Of a DNA stretch of 64,000 nucleotides, positions 10,671 through 19,213 are shown in pieces. The position numbers and the translations under genes are program-made. The notes under the pieces were generated by a model. The model saw only the letters and a program-made list of their open reading frames with translations, had not been told where the DNA came from and made no database searches. This DNA is from JAJPKK01 sp963800215. GTDB taxonomy: Bacteria > Pseudomonadota > Alphaproteobacteria > Rhizobiales > Xanthobacteraceae. Numbering within the stretch: the stretch's first letter is position 1; each line of letters starts with the position of its first letter. Where the stretch lies: positions 248,001-312,000 of the forward strand of contig CAWCZY010000001.1 in assembly GCA_963800215.1 (NCBI GenBank), in the 5' to 3' direction.

Positions 10671-11219
10671 TCACGGCGCCGCCCGGTCGTCGCACCAGCC
10701 GCGGCGCCGCCCGCCGCCATAGCTGCGGGCAAGGCCTTTCGCCAGCAATTGCGACGACACGTTCGCAATCGACCTCGTGCCGGCATCGGCGACGACGCGG
10801 CCGCCATATTTGTCGAGCGTGACCCCGGAGACGCCGACCGTGCCTTCGGCGAGCATGTCGCGCAGCGCGTCGCGGGCGGCCTCCGCCATGGTGCGCTCCT
10901 GCGGGCACCGCGCCTTCAGTTCGGGCGCATCGATGCCGCGCAGCCGGATCTTGGTGGTGATGTCGAGGCCGGGCCAGACATGGACCCGCGCTTCGAAAGT
11001 GTCGCCGTCGATCACCCGCAGCACCTCGGCAGGATGCGTGGCGGTAGGCGTGGCACGGGCCGACGGGGGCGACGGCGTAGCCTCCGAGGCAACGGCAGGC
11101 GCCGGCGGGCTCTGCGCCGTCAGAACCACCAGACCGCCGCCGACGAAGCCGGCAGCGAACACGGCCATGGCGCGCATGCCTGCGGGGGCTGAGGAATATG
11201 ATCTCGCAAGGCTGATCAT
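10671..11219 (-). CDS. Thermonuclease (SNase)-family protein with membrane anchor
   Basis: 182 residues from the ATG at 11219 (MISLARSYSS). A hydrophobic segment (MAVFAAGFVGGGLVVLTA) serves as signal or anchor, then a Pro/Ala linker and an SNase-like OB-fold with RVIDGDTFEARV and IRLRGIDAPELKARC. The Asp of the DGDT and DAPE motifs bind Ca2+ in the family. The usual C-terminal GLA segment is present (LLAKGLARSYGGG), then a short GWCDD tail. Converges on the transpeptidase gene. Nuclease activity is plausible but not proven; many such proteins in this order are uncharacterised. Confidence 0.85.
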   Translation of the reverse strand: MISLARSYSSAPAGMRAMAVFAAGFVGGGLVVLTAQSPPAPAVASEATPSPPSARATPTATHPAEVLRVIDGDTFEARVHVWPGLDITTKIRLRGIDAPELKARCPQERTMAEAARDALRDMLAEGTVGVSGVTLDKYGGRVVADAGTRSIANVSSQLLAKGLARSYGGGRRRGWCDDRAAP

Positions 11220-11296
11220 ATTCCTATAATAGCACCGATTCGCCCGGCGGCAAGAATACAATTCTCAGGTTGTAATTAGATCACGCCTCTACCGAC

Positions 11297-11530
11297 TTAA
11301 AAGTCGCGGGCGATGCCCTTGACCTCCCAGTCGCCGTAACGAACCGGCTCAGGCCCCCTCCGCCCGTTGAATTCCTTGGGGCGCTCTTTGGCCAGGCGGT
11401 CGAATTCGGCCCGGCGCGCCTGCGCCTCCGCGAGCGCCCTCTGGGCGGCCGGGGACAGGGCCCGAGGCGGCGCCGGCAGCGCTTCGCGTTCGGTTTCCGT
11501 TCCGGATTTCGTTGGACTTAATTCACTCAT
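11297..11530 (-). CDS. DUF1674 protein, SDHAF4-like succinate dehydrogenase assembly factor
   Basis: 77 residues. The conserved C-terminal block EPVRYGDWEVKGIARDF is the hallmark of DUF1674/SDHAF4, which protects flavinated SdhA during assembly of complex II in mitochondria. The N-terminal half is low-complexity and Ala-rich, normal for the family. It stands alone, divergent from rsmB, with a palindromic repeat in the shared upstream region. Confidence 0.9.
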   Translation of the reverse strand: MSELSPTKSGTETEREALPAPPRALSPAAQRALAEAQARRAEFDRLAKERPKEFNGRRGPEPVRYGDWEVKGIARDF

Positions 11531-11580
11531 TGCGATTCAAATGCGGGTTGGTGGAGAAATGGTCAAGGCGGAACGGCGCA

Positions 11581-11625
11581 TGATCGCGAAAAGTTGCATA
11601 CTTTTCGGGCGAGATCACGCGCGAA
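11581..11625. repeat. Dispersed hairpin repeat, family B (copy 1)
   Basis: The perfect stem CGAAAAGT-TGCAT-ACTTTTCG (11587-11607) is followed by a conserved GAGATCACGCGC tail. A second copy with only a few changes is at 19156-19199. The remainder of 11531-11852, between the DUF1674 gene and rsmB, shows no convincing coding signal. Confidence 0.75.
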
Positions 11626-11852
11626 ACTCCGGGCTGATTTTTCGCTGCATTGTCGCGACACGCAGCGCCGCAGTCGCAACCGGAACTGTCAGAACCAGCT
11701 GGGGCAGATTTGGCACCGATTGATCCGACACCGCCGCCGCCGCTTCGAATCGAGGCGATCGGCGCATTGAACGCTTCGATCTCATGCACGTTTTCATCCC
11801 GGACACTTTCCGGGGCGCTTGCCGGGACACCTTCCACCTTGCGGAGCCGACC

Positions 11853-13198
11853 ATGCCTGTAACTCGTCCGGCGGCGCCGGCGGCAGCCCCGGGCTTGACG
11901 ACGCGCCGCATCGCCGCCGAGCTGCTTGGAAGGCGTGCTCTATCGCGGCCGGCCGCTGGACGAGCAGCTCGACGGCAGGCACGCCCTGCCCGGCCTCGCG
12001 CCGCTCGCCGAGCGCGACCGGGCGCTGGCCCGCCGCATCGTCGCCACGGTGTTGCGCCGGCTCGGCACCCTGCGCCGGCTGATCGGCGACCTGCTCAGCC
12101 GCGGGCTGCCGGCGGAAGCGCCCCGGGTCGAGACCGCGCTGCTGATCGGCGCCGCCCAGATCATGTTCCTCGACGTTCCCGACCATGCCGCGGTCGATCT
12201 CTCGGTGCGCCTGGTCCAGGCCGACCGCCGCGACAACCGCTATGCCGGCCTCGTCAACGCGGTGCTGCGGCGGATTGCCCGCGGCGAAGGGGCCGTAGCG
12301 CTCGCCAAGCTCGATCCGCTCGACCTCGACACCCCGGAGTGGCTGTTGGCGCGCTGGGTCAAGGCCTATGGCGCCGACACCGCCCACGCCATCGCCCGCG
12401 CCAACCGCCTGGAGCCGCCGCTCGACCTCACGGTCAAGGCCGACCCGGAACTATGGGCGGCGCAGCTCGGCGGCATCGTCACGCCCACCGGCTCGGTGCG
12501 GCTCGCCTCCCATGGGCCGATCGCGGCCATGCCCGGCTACGGCGAAGGCGCCTGGTGGGTCCAGGATGCCGCCGCGGCCCTGCCGGCGCGGCTGTTCGGC
12601 GATCTCTCCGGCCGCACCGCAGCCGACCTCTGCGCGGCGCCCGGCGGCAAGACCGCTCAGCTCGTCGCGGCGGGCGCGGCGGTCACCGCGGTCGACCGCG
12701 CGGAGCCTCGGCTCGGCCGGCTGCGCGAGAACCTCGACCGGCTCGGCCTTGCGGCGGCGACGGTCGCCGCCAGCCGCCGAGGATTGGCAGGCCGGCCCGT
12801 TCGACGCCGTGCTGGTGGATGCGCCCTGCACCTCGACCGGCACCATCCGCCGCCATCCCGACATTCCCTGGCGCAAGGCGGCGTCGGATATCGCCGCCCT
12901 GTCGGCACTGCAAAAGCGACTTCTCCACAACGCGGTCACGTTGACGCGGCCGGGCGGCACCATCGTGTTCTGCACCTGCTCGCTGGAGCCGGAAGAAGGC
13001 GAGGACATCGTCGCCGCCGCCCTCGCAGAGGACCCGCGGATCGCGCGAAAACCCGTTGCAGCGGCGCAATTCCCGGGCCTCGAAGGCCTCGTCACCGCGC
13101 ACGGAGATCTGCGCACGCTGCCGTGCCATTGGCCGGATCCCGACCCCCGCATGTCGGGCCTCGACGGCTTCTATGCGGCACGCCTGGAGCGGCTGTGA
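11853..13198 (+). CDS. rsmB: 16S rRNA (cytosine-C5)-methyltransferase RsmB-like (two frameshifts)
   Basis: About 448 codons in three successive frames. It starts MPVTRPAAPAAAPGLTTRR and shifts near 11921 (one extra G in CTTGGAAGG) to the NusB-like RNA-binding domain (PLDEQLDG to AQIMFLDVPDHAAVDL). It shifts again near 12776 just before the methyltransferase active-site region. SAM-binding DLCAAPGGKTAQL, the catalytic DAPCTSTGTIRRHPD and FCTCSLEPEEGED are present. The enzyme methylates C967 of 16S rRNA. Both shifts need removal of one base. The heparinase-like gene and purH follow, an order I recall from related alphaproteobacteria. Confidence 0.9.
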
Positions 13199-13301
13199 GG
13201 AAGGCCGGTGTCCACGCACGGTTGCCCTCGGCAAACCCTTCGTTATGTTGTCGAATGGCATGCAGGCGGTATTTACCGGTGACGAGAAGGGGCCAGCCTC
13301 T

Positions 13302-15056
13302 ATGTCCGTCGTGATCGCGGACCGTTCGCGGCTGTCTTGGCTGGCGCTTCGCCGCAGACTCAACAACATCAAGGCCCGGGTGAAGATTCATCCCGTGGCG
13401 GGGCTGTTCTATTGGGTCGCCCCGTCCGAGCGCCTCATCATCGCGCCCCAGGAGCTGCGCACCGCCGACCCGACCCGCGCCGGCGAAATCTATGCCGGCC
13501 GTTTCGCCTTTGCCGGCAAGGTCGTGGTCTGCGACGGCCGCTCGCCGTTCGAAATGGCGCCGCCCTCGGAGGAATGGGCCGACGTCCTGCTCGGCTTCGG
13601 CTGGCTGCGCCACCTGCGGGCAGCGGATTCGACCATCAACCGCGCCAATGCCCGCGCCCTCGTCGAAGAGTGGATCTCGCTCCAGGGCGGCTGGCACCCG
13701 GTCGCCTGGCAGCCGGAGATCGTGGCGCGCCGCATCATCTCCTGGCTGTGCCAGTCGCCGGTCATACTCCATGACGCCGATCTGCGGTTCTACCGGCGGT
13801 TCCTGCGCAGCCTGACCCGCCAGGTCCGCTATCTCCGCTCCACCGCCAGCGACACCCGCGACGGCCTGCCCCGGCTGCAGGCGCGCATCGCGCTGGTCTA
13901 TGCGGTGCTGTGCATGGCCAGGCAGATCGGCCATCTGCGCAACGCGACGCGGCGCCTCGTCAACGAGCTCGACCGGCAGATCCTGCCGGACGGCGGCCAC
14001 ATCAGCCGCAATCCCGGCGTCATCGTCGAGATCCTGCTCGACCTCTTGCCGCTGAGCCAGGCCTTCACCGCGCGCAACGTGGCGCCGCCGCCGGCGCTGA
14101 TCAACGCCATCGACCGCATGATGCCGATGCTGCGCTTCTTCCGCCACGGCGACGGCACCTTCGCCCTGTTCAACGGCATGGGGCCGACGCCGCCCGACCT
14201 GCTCGCCACCGTGCTCGCCTATGACGACGCCCGCGGCGCCCCGGTCGCCAACGCGCCCTATTCGGGCTACCAGCGCATCGACGCCGGCGCCACCGTCGTG
14301 CTGATGGACACCGGCGGACCGCCGCCGCCTGAGGTGAGCGCCGACGCCCATGCCGGATGCCTGGCGTTCGAGTTCTCCAGCAAGCTGCAGCGCATCGTCA
14401 TCAATTGCGGCATGCCGGGCAACGGCAAGGAGAACTGGCGCCAAGTCGCGCGCGCCACTGCGGCCCATTCCACCGTCACCTTCAACGACACCTCCTCGTG
14501 CCGGTTTCTCGATTCGGTGGCGTTCCGCCGGCTGTTCGGCGTGCCCATCGTGGACGGGCCGCAGAACGTCACCGTCGCCCGCGACACCGAGGGCGAGGCG
14601 ATCATCCTGCGCGCTGCCCATGACGGCTATGCCGAACGCTTCGGCATCATCTGCGAACGCTTCGTGTCGCTGTCCGAGGACGGCTACACTCTCGACGGGG
14701 AGGACATCTTCCTGCCCGCCACCGGCAATTCGCTGCCGGAGAACGCGCTCGACCATTTCGCGGTGCGCTTTCACCTGCATCCTTCGATCCGGGCCAACCG
14801 GCTGACCGACGGCCATGGCGCCGTACTGCTGCTGCCCAACAAGGACGTGTGGAACCTCGACGCCCATGAGGACGAGGTCACGCTGGAGGAAAGCGTCTAT
14901 CTCGCCGGCCAGGACGGCCCGCGCCGCACCACGCAGGTCGTGATCTATGGCCGCGCCCGCGAATTCCACCGCGTCCATTGGACCTTCACCCACGTGCCGC
15001 ATCTGGCGCCGGGAGCCAAGCGCCCGCACGCCCCGGAGCCCGAGCTGCCGCTCTGA
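13302..15056 (+). CDS. Heparinase II/III-family protein
   Basis: 584 residues from the ATG at 13302 (MSVVIADRSRLSWLALRRRL), preceded by a GAGAAGGGG ribosome-site candidate. The N-terminal all-helical part (WADVLLGFGWLRHLRAAD, LVEEWISLQGGWHPVAW) resembles the alginate-lyase-like toroid. The C-terminal half is the beta-rich Hepar_II_III domain (HAGCLAFEFSSKLQRIVIN; RATAAHSTVTFNDTSSCRF). Alphaproteobacterial members next to rsmB and purH are of unknown substrate; a polysaccharide-lyase role is only inferred. Intact, with no signal peptide obvious. Confidence 0.88.
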   Translation: MSVVIADRSRLSWLALRRRLNNIKARVKIHPVAGLFYWVAPSERLIIAPQELRTADPTRAGEIYAGRFAFAGKVVVCDGRSPFEMAPPSEEWADVLLGFGWLRHLRAADSTINRANARALVEEWISLQGGWHPVAWQPEIVARRIISWLCQSPVILHDADLRFYRRFLRSLTRQVRYLRSTASDTRDGLPRLQARIALVYAVLCMARQIGHLRNATRRLVNELDRQILPDGGHISRNPGVIVEILLDLLPLSQAFTARNVAPPPALINAIDRMMPMLRFFRHGDGTFALFNGMGPTPPDLLATVLAYDDARGAPVANAPYSGYQRIDAGATVVLMDTGGPPPPEVSADAHAGCLAFEFSSKLQRIVINCGMPGNGKENWRQVARATAAHSTVTFNDTSSCRFLDSVAFRRLFGVPIVDGPQNVTVARDTEGEAIILRAAHDGYAERFGIICERFVSLSEDGYTLDGEDIFLPATGNSLPENALDHFAVRFHLHPSIRANRLTDGHGAVLLLPNKDVWNLDAHEDEVTLEESVYLAGQDGPRRTTQVVIYGRAREFHRVHWTFTHVPHLAPGAKRPHAPEPELPL

Positions 15057-15064
15057 CGACTTAG

Positions 15065-15178
15065 CTCCCTCTCCCGCTTGCGGGGGAGGGTTGGGGAGGG
15101 GGCCGCGGACGCGCGAAAATGTTTGTGCCTGTGGCCCAACCCCCTCCCCCACCCTCCCCCGCAAGCGGGAGAGGGAGG
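15065..15178. repeat. Inverted repeat with 38-base arms between heparinase-like gene and purH
   Basis: The left arm (15065-15102, CTCCCTCTCCCGCTTGCGGG and onward) and the right arm (about 15140-15178, its near-exact reverse complement) flank a loop of about 37 bases. The RNA would form a very stable hairpin. It may end transcription of the upstream gene or act as a REP-type element. Confidence 0.85.
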
Positions 15179-15232
15179 AGACACCGCAACGGAACGATGC
15201 ACAAATCAGCGAAGGTCGAGGAAACTGAAGTG

Positions 15233-16825
15233 ATGGCCGATCATCTGCGGCGCGTTTCCCGCGCGCTCCTCTCGGTGTCGGATAAGACCGGGCTGGTCGA
15301 ATTCGCCCGCGCGCTCGCCGGATACGGCATCGAGCTGATCTCCACCGGGGGCACCGCGAAGGCGCTCGCCGCGGCCGGCCTCGACGTGCGCGACGTAGCC
15401 GACATCACCGGATTTCCGGAGATGATGGACGGCCGCGTCAAGACCCTGCACCCCCGCGTCCATGGCGGCCTGCTGGCGATCCGCGCCAATGCCGAGCATG
15501 CCGGCGCCATGCAGGCCCACGGCATTCCGGCGATCGATCTCCTGGTGGTCAATCTCTACCCGTTCGAGGAGACGGCGGCGAAGGGCGCGGATTTCGACGA
15601 CTGCATCGAGAACATCGACATCGGCGGTCCCGCCATGATCCGCGCCGCCGCCAAGAACCATGCCGATGTCGCAGTGATCGTCGAGCCCGCCGACTATGGG
15701 ACGCTGGCCGCCGAGCTCGCGGCCCATGGCGGATCGACCACCCTGGCGCTGCGCCGGCGGCTCGCGGCCAAGGCCTTTGGGCGGACCGCGACCTATGATG
15801 CGGCGATCTCCAACTGGTTCGCCTCCGCGCTGGAAGACGCCGCGCCGGATTTCCGTGCCTTCGGCGGCCGCCTGGCGCAAGCACTGCGCTACGGCGAGAA
15901 CCCGCACCAGACCGCCGCCTTCTACCGCACTCCGGACTCCCGCTTCGGGGTCGCGACCGCGCGCCAGGTCCAGGGCAAGCAGCTCTCTTACAACAACATC
16001 AACGACACCGACGCCGCCTATGAATGCGTCGCCGAATTCCATACCGCCACCACCGCCGCCTGCGCCATCATCAAGCACGCCAACCCCTGCGGCGTCGCGG
16101 CAGCGGACAGCCTGCTCGATGCCTATCGCAAGGCGCTCGCCTGCGATCCGGTTTCGGCCTTCGGCGGCATCGTCGCATTGAACCGGCCGCTCGACGCCGA
16201 GGCCGCCCGCGCGATTACGGACATCTTCACCGAGGTGATCATCGCGCCGGACGCGAGCGAGGAAGCGATCGCCATCGTCGGGGCCAAGAAGAACCTGCGC
16301 CTGCTGCTGGCCGGCGGCGTCCCGGATCCCCGTGCGCGGGGCATGACCGCGAAATCGGTGGCCGGCGGGCTGCTGGTGCAATCGCGCGACAATGCCGTGG
16401 TCGACGAGATGCAACTGACCACGGTGACGCGGCGCGCACCGACGGCGGAAGAACTCGCCGACCTGTGCTTCGCCTTCCGGGTGGCCAAGCACGTCAAGTC
16501 GAACGCCATCGTCTATGCCAAGGGTCGCGCCACCGTCGGCATCGGCGCCGGACAGATGAGCCGGGTCGACGCCGCGCGCATCGCCGCCCACAAGGCGAAG
16601 GACGCGGCGTCACAGGCCGGGCTCGCGGTGCCCGCGACCCAGGGCGCGGTGGTCGCGTCGGACGCGTTCTTTCCGTTTGCGGACGGGCTCCTGGTCGCCA
16701 TCGAGGCCGGCGCCACCGCCGTCATCCAGCCCGGCGGCTCGGTGCGCGACGACGAGGTCATCAAGGCGGCGGACCAGCACGGCATCGCCATGATATTCAC
16801 CGGCACCCGCCACTTCCGGCATTGA
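15233..16825 (+). CDS. purH: Bifunctional AICAR formyltransferase / IMP cyclohydrolase
   Basis: 530 residues from the ATG at 15233; an in-frame ATG at 15197 would add 12 unconserved residues. It performs the last two steps of purine synthesis, from AICAR through FAICAR to IMP. The MGS-like cyclohydrolase domain carries LLSVSDKTGLVEFARAL, STGGTAKAL and MMDGRVKTLHPR. The formyltransferase domain carries LRYGENPHQTAAFY, CAIIKHANPCGVA and SDAFFPFADG. Full length, intact. Confidence 0.97.
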   Translation: MADHLRRVSRALLSVSDKTGLVEFARALAGYGIELISTGGTAKALAAAGLDVRDVADITGFPEMMDGRVKTLHPRVHGGLLAIRANAEHAGAMQAHGIPAIDLLVVNLYPFEETAAKGADFDDCIENIDIGGPAMIRAAAKNHADVAVIVEPADYGTLAAELAAHGGSTTLALRRRLAAKAFGRTATYDAAISNWFASALEDAAPDFRAFGGRLAQALRYGENPHQTAAFYRTPDSRFGVATARQVQGKQLSYNNINDTDAAYECVAEFHTATTAACAIIKHANPCGVAAADSLLDAYRKALACDPVSAFGGIVALNRPLDAEAARAITDIFTEVIIAPDASEEAIAIVGAKKNLRLLLAGGVPDPRARGMTAKSVAGGLLVQSRDNAVVDEMQLTTVTRRAPTAEELADLCFAFRVAKHVKSNAIVYAKGRATVGIGAGQMSRVDAARIAAHKAKDAASQAGLAVPATQGAVVASDAFFPFADGLLVAIEAGATAVIQPGGSVRDDEVIKAADQHGIAMIFTGTRHFRH

Positions 16826-16854
16826 GAATTTTTCGATTACGCCGACCCCAGTAG

Positions 16855-16945
16855 TGTCATTGCCCGGCTCGACCGGCTCGACCGGGCAATCCAGTACTCA
16901 CGGCCGGTGTTTACTGGATCGCCCGGTCGGAGCCGGGCGATGACA
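16855..16945. repeat. Palindromic intergenic repeat, family A (long copy)
   Basis: It starts TGTCATTGCCCGGCTCGACC and ends with the matching GGAGCCGGGCGATGACA. An inner pair (ATCCAGTA and TACTGGAT) makes a cruciform-like element of about 91 bases downstream of purH. Related to the shorter copy at 7646-7686. Confidence 0.75.
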
Positions 16946-17076
16946 GCGAAGTGGGTGTCGGGAGAAGCGGCCCCGCGCGTGCCCAGTGCCAAGCGTCGGC
17001 GTGCCGCGTGCCAGCCTCGGCATTGTCTGCTATAATCGGGTCGCGAATAATAACAAATGGCCATCGAGGGAAACCC

Positions 17077-18060
17077 ATGAGGCGCCGGGAGTTCATTGCC
17101 GCATTAGGCGGCGCAGCGGCGTTTGCGTTCGCCGCACGGGCAGACAACCCGGACCGTGTCCGGCGGGTTGGCGTGCTGATCTATGGAGCCGAGGACGATC
17201 CAGTGACGGAGACACGAGTCGACGGACTGCGGCAGGGGCTCCAGAAGCTGGACTGGGTCGAAGGCCGCAACCTGCAATTCGACTTTCGCTTCGGTGCCGC
17301 CGACCCCCGCCGCATCCGTTCCTACGCCAAGGAGCTGGTAAGCCTCGCTCCCGACGTGATCGTCACCGGCGCCGCGCCGGCGACCCATGCGGTGCTGGAG
17401 GAGACGCAGACGATTCCGGTCGTCTTCGTGGAGGTGACGAACGAGGTGGGCTACGGTCTTTCGGGAAAGCTGGCGCGCCCGGACGCCAACAGCACCGGGA
17501 TCACCAATCTGTACCTCGCGATCGGTGCACGGTGGCTGGAATTGCTGAAGGAGGCGGCGCCGCGGCTTTCCAGGATCGCGCTGCTTTTCAATCCGGAGTT
17601 CGACGCCCGGGCTTATCTCGCTGCCATCGAGACCGCCGCCGGGGCCTACCGCCTGAAGACGACCAGGGCCCCGGTTCACGACGCTCACGACATCGAGCAC
17701 GCGATCGTCGCCGTTGCGGCGGAGCCGAACGCCGGCCTGCTGATCGTGCCGCCGACCCCCGCCTTCAGCGAGATCCGGTTGATCTTCAAGCTGGCGAACC
17801 AATACCGGCTGCCCGCCATCTATCCGACCCGTGGCTTTGTGGCCGAAGGCGGCCTGATGGCTTACGGCGCGGTCAGCGCCGACCTGTTTGCGCAGGCCGC
17901 AACCTATGTCGACCGCATTCTGCACGGGGCAAAACCAAGCGAACTGGCGGTCGGCTTTCCGACCAAATTCGACCTCGTCGTCAATCTCAAGGCCGCCCGG
18001 GCGATCGGCCTCGAAATCCCGCCGAAGCTGCTCGCCCGCGCCGCCGAAGTCATCGAATGA
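17077..18060 (+). CDS. ABC transporter substrate-binding protein (ABC_sub_bind, TrpX-like)
   Basis: 327 residues from the ATG at 17077. The N-terminus MRRREFIAALGGAAAFAFAA is a Tat-like signal. The mature part has the pattern of the pfam04392 family: RVGVLIYGAEDDP, GLRQGLQKLDWVEGRN, RIRSYAKELVSLAPDVIV, and GTIP-like TIPVVFVEV. Such orphan binding proteins are abundant in this order; substrates are mostly unknown. Its stop overlaps the start of the protease gene (ATGA), suggesting coupling. No permease or ATPase is nearby. Confidence 0.9.
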   Translation: MRRREFIAALGGAAAFAFAARADNPDRVRRVGVLIYGAEDDPVTETRVDGLRQGLQKLDWVEGRNLQFDFRFGAADPRRIRSYAKELVSLAPDVIVTGAAPATHAVLEETQTIPVVFVEVTNEVGYGLSGKLARPDANSTGITNLYLAIGARWLELLKEAAPRLSRIALLFNPEFDARAYLAAIETAAGAYRLKTTRAPVHDAHDIEHAIVAVAAEPNAGLLIVPPTPAFSEIRLIFKLANQYRLPAIYPTRGFVAEGGLMAYGAVSADLFAQAATYVDRILHGAKPSELAVGFPTKFDLVVNLKAARAIGLEIPPKLLARAAEVIE

Positions 18061-19145
18061 AGCCGTCCAACGAGAGGTATTGGATCATCCAACCGATAAT
18101 GAGCCGGGTATTCGCAGCCATCGCATTGGGCCTCGCGGCCGTGGCCTGCGGCGTCGCCGCCGACGCCGCGTCGCCGCTCGCACCGCCGACGCCGTCGCTC
18201 GCGCCAATTCTCAAGAAAATCACCCCCGCGGTGGTCAGCATCGAGACCAAGGACCGCGTCGCCCAGGACTCGAAGTCCAAGAAGCGCGAGACGCGCGACG
18301 CCGGCAGCGTCGGCTCCGGCGTGGTGTATGACACCCGGCGCGGCCTGATCGTCACCAACAATCACGTCATCGAGCACGCCGACGAGATAACCGTGACGCT
18401 CACGGACGGCCGCATGCTGAAGGCCAAGCGCGTCGGCGGCGATCCGGAGTTCGACCTGGCGGTCATTTCCGTGGCGGCGGAAAATCTTCCCTCGATCCCG
18501 TTCGGGGACTCCCGCCAGCTCGAGGTCGGCGACTTCGTGCTCGCCATCGGCTATCCCGCCAATATGGGTCAGTCCGTGACTTCCGGGATCGTCAGCGGCC
18601 TGCACCGCACCAACATCGGGCTCGAGCAGTTCGAGAATTTCATCCAGACCGATGCGGCCATCTATCCCGGAAATTCCGGTGGAGCGCTGGTCGATCTTCA
18701 AGGCGACCTCGTCGGCATCAATACCGCGTTCATCGGCGCCACCAGCACCAATCCCGGCATGGGCTTTGCGATTCCGGTCAACATGGCGCGCACCATCGCC
18801 GATCAGATCGTGGAGTTCGGCGATGTCCGGCGCGGCTCGCTCGGCATCACCATCGACGAACCGACGCCCGACGTGATCCGCGAACTCAAGATCTCCGCCC
18901 CGCCCGGCGGCGCCGTGGTCGTCAAGGTCGCGCCGGGGTCGTCGGGGGCGCGCGCGGGCCTGAAATCCGGTGACGTGGTGACGGAAATCGGCAACCGGGC
19001 AGTGCCGAATGCCGGGTTTCTGCGCAACCGGTTGGCGCTCATGCGGGTCGGCGAGATGGCCGATCTCGCGGTGCTGCGCGACGGCAAGCCGCTGAAAATC
19101 CAAGCGGCGGTGGCGGAACGCGACCAGCGCGCGCGGGCGAAGTGA
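18057..19145 (+). CDS. HtrA/DegP-like serine protease with one PDZ domain
   Basis: 362 residues from the ATG at 18057; a second ATG at 18099 gives a cleaner signal peptide (MSRVFAAIALGLAAVACGVA). The trypsin-like domain carries an intact triad: His103 (IVTNNHVIEHAD), Asp133 (PEFDLAVI) and Ser207 (YPGNSGGAL). One PDZ domain follows (GSLGITIDEPTPDVI; GARAGLKSGDVVTEIG). Single-PDZ members resemble DegS-type proteases. Role inferred: periplasmic protein quality control or regulated proteolysis. The start overlaps the upstream binding-protein stop. Confidence 0.92.
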   Translation: MKPSNERYWIIQPIMSRVFAAIALGLAAVACGVAADAASPLAPPTPSLAPILKKITPAVVSIETKDRVAQDSKSKKRETRDAGSVGSGVVYDTRRGLIVTNNHVIEHADEITVTLTDGRMLKAKRVGGDPEFDLAVISVAAENLPSIPFGDSRQLEVGDFVLAIGYPANMGQSVTSGIVSGLHRTNIGLEQFENFIQTDAAIYPGNSGGALVDLQGDLVGINTAFIGATSTNPGMGFAIPVNMARTIADQIVEFGDVRRGSLGITIDEPTPDVIRELKISAPPGGAVVVKVAPGSSGARAGLKSGDVVTEIGNRAVPNAGFLRNRLALMRVGEMADLAVLRDGKPLKIQAAVAERDQRARAK

Positions 19146-19155
19146 ACGCCGCCGA

Positions 19156-19199
19156 ATGATCCCGAAAAGTTGCAGACTTTTCGGACGAGATCTCGCGCA
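19156..19199. repeat. Dispersed hairpin repeat, family B (copy 2)
   Basis: The perfect stem CCGAAAAGT-TGCAG-ACTTTTCGG (19162-19184) plus the GAGATCTCGCGC tail matches the copy at 11581-11625. It lies between the convergent protease and glutamate dehydrogenase genes and could serve as a bidirectional terminator, although no T-tract follows. Confidence 0.75.
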
Positions 19200-19213
19200 A
19201 ATCAAAGAAGCGC